The notes under the pieces are model-generated. The model had not been told where the DNA came from. It saw only the letters and a list, made by a program, of their open reading frames with translations, and did no database searches. Source: Symbiodinium microadriaticum (taxonomy: Eukaryota > Sar > Dinophyceae > Suessiales > Symbiodiniaceae). Taken from it: a stretch of DNA of 64,000 nt. Of the stretch, positions 61,601-64,000 are shown piece by piece; within the stretch, counting starts at the first letter, position 1; each line of letters opens with the position of its first letter. Position numbers and translations under genes: made by a program. The stretch spans positions 2,137,492 to 2,201,491 of the forward strand of contig LSRX01000006.1 of assembly GCA_001939145.1 (NCBI GenBank), written 5' to 3'.

Positions 61601-61774
61601 TCTTAAAACATTTATGTAACATCCATGCATCATGAAGAAAACAACAGCAAAGACAAATGCCATTCGAGGCAAAATCCTTCACTCCCAAGCATACTAAACG
61701 CTGAGTTTTCCGGACAACGCTTGAATTTCGGAAGCTTTGACCATTTTCTGGGTGAACCAGGGGTGCAGGTGCAC

Positions 61775-61835
<61 letters not shown>

Positions 61836-63136
61836 TTATAAATACTATTGCAACTGTTATGCGCTTACTACAACTATTAAAGTTGCGAGGGAGAGCGTCA
61901 CGTCCATTTTGTACACGATCCCGTCAGTGATTCGTGACAGAGAGCGGATGGCTAAGTCAAGCTTTCCATCAATAGACTTGGCTGGCAGCACACCCAGCTA
62001 TCAGCCAAATGCGCTAAACTAACTAGCCTGACAACCAAACAAAACGAGAATACTGACCCAACAAGGTTAAAGTTGACATTGAGCGAATGACGAAGGAAAT
62101 GATGCATGCAGAAGAACGTATGCACGAACAACCTCAAATACACACGATTCCATGCATTGCACGTAATTGCTTACACACACTAAACCCTAAACCAGAAACC
62201 CGAAACCGTAGGGTAGAACTTGAGGCATACATGTGCAGGTTTGTGTTGGTTTGCGCAAGTGTACGTGCAGTAACATACATCCACTCACGGCCATCCATCT
62301 GTTCACCTCACTTCTTCCCCATCGGCTGGATATCGGTACGCATATATATATATATATATATTATAATAATAATTATTATTATTATTATTATTACTATTAT
62401 TATCATTATTATTTTTTTTGAAATTATTATTATTATTATTTAATATGCATACATATGTATATGGATATATGCTTGTATCTGTATATGAGCCCGTCTGTCT
62501 CTCTCTCTCTCTCTCTTCTTGTTTGGCTCTTGCTACTCATCTTTGTTACTCGTCTCTGCTTGCAAGCTCAACTGTCGATCATGCTCGGGCTCATAAAATA
62601 CTAGAGCGATAACATTATGCGTTCAAGTTGTCACTGCATGGCTTAAAGGTCTCAGTAAGCCCTAAAGCCTGTCATGTACTTGACACTCAAAGGGCCCAGA
62701 AGTCGCCCTGAGAAGGAACAAAACAAGGCGGGTCGCCACGCTGCCATCTGCCTTCCTCACCTCAGATACACACAGAGGTCAGGGTTTATTTAGGGGTTTA
62801 GGGGTTTAGGGTTTAGGGTTTAGGGTTTTGGGTTTAGGGTTGTGAAAGCTAGGATCTCTCTCGGGTTCCCGAACCAGGGGGCGCCAAAGCCCCAAACCCC
62901 AAACCCTACAGTCTAGTCTCCATCGTAATTCCGTCTTTTTTGGTGCAACCAAATGTTATAACCCCAAAACGGAACGACAATGAAAACTATAGGTAAATCC
63001 TAAAATGATCCCTAAACCCGAAAGCCTTTAAACCCAAAACGTGCAGCCAGGGGGCAGCAAAGGCCTTGGACCAGCGGCTGGCATAGATCTGCGCACTTCG
63101 GGCCATTGCCTGTAACACATCCTGAGGCAAGGCTTC
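40306..63136 (-). CDS. RCC1/HERC-like repeat protein gene, at least 19 exons, 5' end outside the model
   Basis: Nineteen short minus-strand exons join in one open frame of about 374 codons with no internal stop. The product is a series of roughly six RCC1-like beta-propeller units following the pattern V..I.AT..AFAALR.DG.VV.WG....GGDSS.VQ..L. RCC1 folds usually mediate protein binding or nucleotide exchange; in dinoflagellate annotations such proteins are often labelled HERC-type E3 ligases, but no HECT domain is visible here, so the role is unknown. Joins use seven GT, nine GC and two GA donors (one GA tentative), all with AG acceptors; 16 of 18 downstream exons start with G. Introns run from 184 to about 2,900 bases and hold telomere-like tracts, palindromic elements and microsatellites. 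The last exon may be spliced onward at a GTATGT donor or read into a TAA just past it. The true start lies upstream of 63.1 kb. The chain was built by eye and needs transcript support. Confidence 0.72.
40872..40950. mobile_element. hybrid of family G and family A ends
   Basis: Starts like family G (GACCCCAAAGAGCCTAAC) and ends like family A (GTAGGTAACTGGAG). Confidence 0.45.
41608..41697. mobile_element. family B palindrome next to exon 18
   Basis: Complete copy whose right end lies 24 bases from the exon 18 donor. Confidence 0.87.
41722..41783 (-). CDS. RCC1-like gene, exon 18
   Basis: Reads IDGTVVCWGDPLCGG then TIPEK. The acceptor is GCGAGTAG before GCATCG and the donor is AAAAG|GTGCAC (phase 0). 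A family B palindrome (41608-41697) sits 24 bases beyond the donor. Confidence 0.75.
42048..42228. repeat. telomere-like TTTAGGG tract
   Basis: Irregular TTTAGGG and TTTTTAGGG units, ending at a family B palindrome. Confidence 0.9.
42234..42318. mobile_element. family B palindrome
   Basis: Arms GGACTCCATTGTAGTTCC; right arm mutated. Confidence 0.78.
42391..42498. mobile_element. family D palindrome
   Basis: Nearly consensus, in the intron between exons 17 and 18. Confidence 0.87.
42876..42902 (-). CDS. RCC1-like gene, exon 17 (27 bp)
   Basis: Reads STGAFAAL after acceptor CATCGAAG. The GC donor (CTCC|GCCACT) splits an Arg codon completed by exon 18, giving AFAALRIDGTVVCWG. Confidence 0.68.
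43108..43172. repeat. telomere-like TTTAGGG tract
   Basis: About nine nearly perfect heptamers, one of the cleanest runs. Confidence 0.93.
43774..43817. repeat. (CTA)n microsatellite
   Basis: About 15 CTA units in the intron between exons 16 and 17 of the RCC1-like gene. Confidence 0.95.
44074..44122 (-). CDS. RCC1-like gene, exon 16
   Basis: Reads YGGNSSAVESRLERAS. The acceptor is TTTGGCGAG; this is one of two exons that do not start with G. The donor is tentative: GA (TTCAC|GACATC, phase 1) keeps frame into exon 17 but leaves the spacer about two residues short. Confidence 0.62.
44345..45513. repeat. 1.2-kb CAA/CAG/CCA/CGA array
   Basis: A purine-poor, CNA/CCA-rich tract filling most of the intron between exons 15 and 16. 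It carries one N (45324). The Leu/Val/Cys-rich frames of up to 224 codons are triplet artefacts. Confidence 0.95.
45604..45665 (-). CDS. RCC1-like gene, exon 15
   Basis: Reads TGTSFAAKRSDG then KVVTWGHR. The acceptor is CATCCCCAAG before GCACC; the GC donor (CCGG|GCGAGC, phase 0) gives WGHRYGGNSSAV on joining. Telomere-like tracts flank it at 45515-45575 (CCCTAAA) and 45682-45745 (TTTAGGG). Confidence 0.77.
45850..45908 (-). CDS. RCC1-like gene, exon 14
   Basis: A strong acceptor (CGCACTTCAG before GTACGG) is followed by YGGDSSSVQSKLKGIQLIA. The donor is GC (GCAA|GCATCT, phase 1). Joining to exon 15 gives LIASTGTSFAAKRSDG. This 184-base intron is the shortest in the gene and makes the clearest GC-AG case. 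Confidence 0.78.
46386..46676. repeat. AC/AT/ACAT array
   Basis: CA, TA and CATA runs in the intron between exons 13 and 14; the array ends about 30 bases left of exon 13. Confidence 0.95.
46708..46746 (-). CDS. RCC1-like gene, exon 13 (39 bp)
   Basis: Reads KRDGSVVTWGFD plus a split Gln codon. The acceptor is GGCGCCAG before GAAGAG and the donor is GACCA|GTGCCT. The join with exon 14 gives WGFDQYGGDSSSVQ, the expected WG...GGDSS spacing. Confidence 0.78.
47270..47335. mobile_element. family C element, right arm truncated
   Basis: Left arm intact; the right arm jumps from CCCTATATAGTGGG into TTAGGGTTAGGG. Confidence 0.75.
47358..47403 (-). CDS. RCC1-like gene, exon 12
   Basis: Reads DVVEIAATSRAFAA. 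The acceptor is TATGCCGAG before GTGACG. The GT donor CCAG|GTGCTC (phase 2) splits an Arg codon completed by the first base of exon 13. Confidence 0.75.
48662..48740 (-). CDS. RCC1-like gene, exon 11
   Basis: Reads AIRTDNTVVVWGDPDLGA then HLRLWQLR. The GGDSS motif is degenerate here (GAHLR). The GT donor AGAG|GTTCAA (phase 1) joins exactly to GDVVEIAATSRAF of exon 12. A family A palindrome lies just upstream in the intron (48800-48894). Confidence 0.72.
48800..48894. mobile_element. family A palindrome, copy 6
   Basis: Lies 60 bases upstream of exon 11 of the RCC1-like gene, in its intron. Confidence 0.87.
49951..49979 (-). CDS. RCC1-like gene, exon 10 (29 bp)
   Basis: Reads IRASEAAFA after the acceptor CCGGCTGAG. 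A GC donor (TTTGCA|GCGCCT, phase 0) joins to AIRTDNTVVVWG. It is flanked by a CCCTAAA tract (49855-49912) and a TTTAGGG tract (50018-50115). Confidence 0.62.
50776..50880. mobile_element. family D palindrome
   Basis: Left arm mutated (TAATTTCTAAAATAGGG), right arm intact; intron between exons 9 and 8. Confidence 0.83.
50919..50968 (-). CDS. RCC1-like gene, exon 9, GA donor
   Basis: Reads HGGDIKAVQQLLHKVD. The acceptor is GATGACAG before GCACGG. Only a GA donor (GATC|GAAGCC, phase 1) restores the frame and spacing into IRASEAAFA of exon 10; the nearby GT (AAG|GTGGAT) does not. GA-AG introns are known in dinoflagellates. Confidence 0.65.
51280..51493. repeat. telomere-like CCCTAAA tract left of exon 8
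   Basis: Dense CCCTAAA variants up to eight bases from exon 8. Confidence 0.9.
51501..51565 (-). CDS. RCC1-like gene, exon 8
   Basis: Reads ATAGAFAALRRDG then TVVCWGHR, a textbook unit. The acceptor is AGAAGCGAG before GCGACG. The GC donor (CGCAG|GCCTCA, phase 2) joins to exon 9 to give WGHRRHGGD. It is bracketed by CCCTAAA repeats on the left and TTTAGGG repeats on the right. Confidence 0.78.
51584..51655. repeat. telomere-like TTTAGGG tract right of exon 8
   Basis: Heptamers in the opposite orientation to the tract on the other side of exon 8. Confidence 0.92.
51870..51990. repeat. duplicated segment, copy 1
   Basis: About 59 identical bases starting TTCAGACGGACCTGAGATGG, then about 60 similar bases ending in TTTAGGG repeats. 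Second copy at 53509-53626. Confidence 0.92.
52072..52221. repeat. 30-bp minisatellite containing telomere-like units
   Basis: Five imperfect copies of a unit built as CCCACTACAGGCAATA plus two CCCTAAA-like heptamers, in the intron between exons 7 and 8. Confidence 0.93.
52715..52823. mobile_element. family D palindrome
   Basis: Left arm diverged, right arm intact; intron between exons 7 and 8. Confidence 0.8.
52986..53038 (-). CDS. RCC1-like gene, exon 7
   Basis: Reads GDCASVHNSLRNVNSLH, the GGDSS.VQ.QL..V..I segment. The acceptor is CTTATAAG before GTGGCG. A GC donor after CAT (phase 0) joins to ATAGAFAALRRDG of exon 8, giving the expected spacing; the GTAAAG site 19 bases further on would break the frame. 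Confidence 0.7.
53086..53178. mobile_element. family H-like element, diverged
   Basis: GGACCCTCATTCCAG start and GGAGGGTCTGGGT end, just upstream of exon 7. Confidence 0.5.
53509..53626. repeat. duplicated segment, copy 2
   Basis: See 51870-51990. Here it is preceded by a pyrimidine run (TTTTTTTCTCCTTTCAG), so it looks like a 3' splice site on the plus strand. Confidence 0.92.
53590..53755. repeat. TTTAGGG array with higher-order pattern
   Basis: Heptamers alternate regularly with GTTTAGGA and GTTTGGGG variants, so the repeating unit is several heptamers long. Confidence 0.9.
53827..53930. mobile_element. family E palindrome, complete
   Basis: Both ends present (GGGGGTTTCC...AAACCCCC), inner CTTATAATAAGG. 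Confidence 0.82.
54000..54130. repeat. telomere-like CCCTAAA tract
   Basis: Mainly CCCCTAAA octamers. Confidence 0.9.
54634..54727. mobile_element. family H element
   Basis: Longer copy with GACCCTCCATCTACCCTC and GAGGGTACTTGGAGGGTC ends. Confidence 0.72.
54784..54849 (-). CDS. RCC1-like gene, exon 6
   Basis: Reads TNFAFAAVRSD then ASVLTWGFGLC, with Ala in place of the usual Gly after Asp. The acceptor is CTTGAAG and the chosen donor is CTTT|GTGGTG (phase 1). A GC donor eight bases earlier is also possible. Telomere-like tracts flank it at 54744-54762 and 54884-54940. Confidence 0.72.
55148..55248. mobile_element. family F palindrome, complete
   Basis: GGGCCTTAATAATTAGA head and TAATTATTGAGGCCCC tail form inverted ends. 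Confidence 0.82.
55260..55352. mobile_element. family F palindrome, adjacent copy
   Basis: A second, more diverged copy 12 bases from the first. Confidence 0.65.
55771..55826. mobile_element. family B-like palindrome, internally deleted
   Basis: Only about 56 bp: arms ATTCTAGTTC and complement with almost no loop. Confidence 0.6.
55981..56070. mobile_element. family B palindrome
   Basis: Complete, ends CCCATAGG and CCTATGGG. Confidence 0.88.
56498..56586. mobile_element. family B palindrome
   Basis: Complete, inner segment reversed relative to the copy at 55981. Confidence 0.87.
57290..57337. repeat. (TA)n microsatellite
   Basis: GTGTATA leads into pure TA. Confidence 0.94.
57650..57711. 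repeat. (CATA)n / (TA)n microsatellite
   Basis: CATA units followed by TA and CA, about 70 bases past exon 5. Confidence 0.95.
57778..57841 (-). CDS. RCC1-like gene, exon 5
   Basis: The acceptor TTCCTCCGCAG is followed by VCWGHRQWGGDCSQVQ and KYLQLG. It joins exon 4 in phase 0 to give DESV-VCWGHR. The donor CTGG|GTTGCC (phase 1) keeps frame into exon 6, but the joined product lacks about eight residues of the usual spacer, so a small exon may be missing between 54.9 and 57.8 kb. Confidence 0.72.
58126..58268. mobile_element. family F element with telomere-like DNA in its centre
   Basis: Head at 58126 and tail at 58245 match family F; the middle is replaced by CCCTAAACCC repeats. Confidence 0.65.
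58305..58460. repeat. telomere-like TTTAGGG tract
   Basis: Heptamers and octamers with many substitutions. Confidence 0.9.
58880..58955. repeat. telomere-like CCCTAAA tract left of exon 4
   Basis: Includes five perfect heptamers. Confidence 0.92.
58986..59070 (-). CDS. RCC1-like gene, exon 4
   Basis: Reads ELPEDVTQIATTEG followed by AFAALTADESV, a near-consensus half repeat. The donor is GT (GTC|GTCCCC, phase 0). The exon lies between a CCCTAAA tract (58885-58945) and a TTTAGGG tract (59098-59225). Confidence 0.75.
59095..59225. repeat. telomere-like TTTAGGG tract right of exon 4
   Basis: Heptamers mixed with GTTTTGGG variants. Confidence 0.9.
59457..59548. mobile_element. family G palindrome
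   Basis: GACCCCAAAGAACCTACCG start and GGAGGTTAAGGGTCCAGG end. Confidence 0.7.
60593..60669. mobile_element. family B palindrome, shortened loop
   Basis: Arms GGCCCCTAAGTAGTTCC; about 12 bp of the loop is missing. Confidence 0.8.
61154..61255. mobile_element. family B-like palindrome, variant arms
   Basis: Arms TAGTCTCCATTGTAGTTCC and perfect complement, different outer ends (TACCTGTAG). Confidence 0.8.
61297..61343 (-). CDS. RCC1-like gene, exon 3
   Basis: Reads VTWGDSDCGGDSSHV, the most typical WG...GGDSS motif of the window. The acceptor is ATGACAG before GTAACC. The donor is taken as GC after GTGTT (phase 2), which restores frame into STHELPEDV of exon 4; a GT donor six bases earlier would run into a stop in exon 4. 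Confidence 0.7.
61421..61460. repeat. (TA)n / (CATA)n microsatellite
   Basis: Short pure runs in the intron between exons 2 and 3. Confidence 0.94.
61775..61833. repeat. (ATGT)n / (AT)n microsatellite
   Basis: Pure runs in the same intron. Confidence 0.95.
62342..62515. repeat. AT, ATT and CT arrays
   Basis: TA run, then ATT units, then a CT run at 62496-62515, all in the intron between exons 2 and 3. Confidence 0.94.
62737..62760 (-). CDS. RCC1-like gene, exon 2 (24 bp)
   Basis: Eight codons, VRKADGSV, preceded by TATCTGAG and followed by a GC donor. Both phases are 0. The exon supplies the .R.DGSV stretch that follows AFA in every repeat, and its join to exon 3 gives DGSV-VTWGD. Confidence 0.6.
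62908..62994. mobile_element. family B-like palindrome, decayed
   Basis: Arms TAGTCTCCATCGTAATTCC with several mismatches, in the intron between exons 1 and 2. Confidence 0.65.
63056..63136 (-). CDS. RCC1-like gene, exon 1 of the model
   Basis: Reads LPQDVLQ, then AQIYASRW, then SKAFA, matching the V.QI.A....AFA part of the repeat but with a longer linker than its sisters. It ends at a GC donor after AFA, and the join to the next exon gives AFA-VRKADGSV. The 5' boundary is uncertain: an acceptor could lie at 63137 or inside the exon after TTACAG. Confidence 0.55.
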
Positions 63137-63487
63137 CAGGTTTCAGGCTTTTGGTCTAAGGGCTCTTTTCCAACTGCATGATCCATGTCGCTTGGACATT
63201 TGAGGGTTTAGGCTTTAGGGTCCAGGGTTTATAGAACTTAAGCTAGGGTTAGGGCTTAGGCCTTGGGGTTTAGGCTTCAGGGTGCGGAGCTTGGAGTTTA
63301 GTGGTTAGAGTTTAGTGTTCGGGCTTTTTGAATTTCAGGGATTACGGTTAAGGCTTTGGGGTCGGCGGTCCGGGCTTTAGGCTTTAGGGCTAGGGTCTAG
63401 GCTTCACGGTTAGGCCTTACGCTTCAGGGTTAGGGACTTAGGCTTGAGGTTTAGGGGTTGGGGTTACGCACTAGGTCGAAGGTTTAG
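63137..63487. other. upstream intron or spacer of the RCC1-like gene
   Basis: Mostly degenerate TTTAGGG and TTAGGG/TTAGGC units; no exon seen. Confidence 0.4.
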
Positions 63488-63840
63488 CAGCAGTAATAGT
63501 TGTTGTAGCAGCAGCAGCAGCAGCAGCAGCAGGAGTAGTAGTAGTCGTCGTCGTCGTAGCAGTAGCAGCTATTAGGAGTAATTAGTTGGAGTGGCAGTAG
63601 CAAGCAGCAGGCAGTAGGAGTAATTCGCAGTGCGCATAGGAGTAGGAGTAGGAGTAGGAGTAGGGGTAGGGGTAGGGGTAGGGGTAGGGGTGCGGGTAGG
63701 GCAGGGGCAGGAGCAGGAGCAGTGAGAGTAGTAGGAGGAGGAGCAGTAGTAGTAGCAGCAGGAGGAGTAGTAGTAGTGGCAGCAGTTGTAGTAATAGTCG
63801 CCGTCGTCGTAGTAGTACTAGTCTTCGTCATCGTCGGCAC
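63488..63840. repeat. compound AGC/AGT/AGG/GGT array
   Basis: Includes a GGGGTA sub-block near 63660-63690. The 159-codon frame across it is an artefact. Confidence 0.93.
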
Positions 63841-63973
63841 AGTAACATAGCGGTAGCAGTAGTGGCGGCATGCGTACCTACTGCAGACTGAATCACACTC
63901 TTTACAATCCTGATAGCAATCTGTTCTTGAAAGCGAAGTAAAAAAAGCCGGGATTGGCCCCACCTGCCAAGCG

Positions 63974-64000
63974 AATATAGGGGCCGTAATAGTTAGAAAC
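63974..64000. mobile_element. family F head at the window edge
   Basis: ATAGGGGCCGTAATAGTTAGA; continues outside the window. Confidence 0.5.

Overview
This is a piece of a eukaryotic nuclear genome, most probably a dinoflagellate and probably a Symbiodiniaceae-like alga (inference). Four lines of evidence agree. (1) Short degenerate runs of the plant/algal-type telomere heptamer (TTTAGGG/CCCTAAA) are scattered over almost the whole window in both orientations. (2) The recognisable coding sequence is split into many very small exons. (3) The introns that join those exons in frame use GC and GA donors as often as GT, and nearly always place a G directly after the AG acceptor, which is the known dinoflagellate splice signature. 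(4) The best-supported gene encodes RCC1/HERC-like repeats of a sub-type common in these algae. There are no bacterial-type genes, rRNA genes, tRNA genes or CRISPR arrays that I can support.

Layout. 1-12.7 kb: non-coding-looking DNA with telomere-like tracts, palindromic MITE-like elements and trinucleotide arrays, plus a few weak exon-like pockets; it ends in a 997-base gap (12710-13706). 14.2-16.4 kb: a short chain of minus-strand exons for a second, diverged RCC1-like gene. 18.2-18.4 kb: a possible membrane-protein exon. 20.2-20.3 kb: a well-formed minus-strand exon with a glycosyltransferase DXD-type motif. 19.6-31.4 kb: otherwise repeats, with a second gap (27768-28465) inside a compound microsatellite. 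31.4-39.07 kb: an apparently perfect 7.6-kb array of the heptamer AGTAGTA. 40.3-63.1 kb: one minus-strand gene of at least 19 exons and about 1.1 kb of coding sequence in 23 kb, encoding roughly six RCC1-like repeats. 63.5-63.84 kb: another trinucleotide array.

Every exon I can defend lies on the minus strand, which fits the unidirectional gene clusters of dinoflagellates. The long open frames elsewhere are almost all translations of triplet repeats or are no longer than chance predicts. Two patterns deserve attention. First, exons in this window tend to sit between a CCCTAAA-type tract on their left and a TTTAGGG-type tract on their right (plus-strand view), so introns carry telomere-like inverted ends. 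Second, about ten families of 75-110-bp palindromes without coding capacity populate the introns and spacers, so much of the non-coding DNA may have come from introner or MITE activity.
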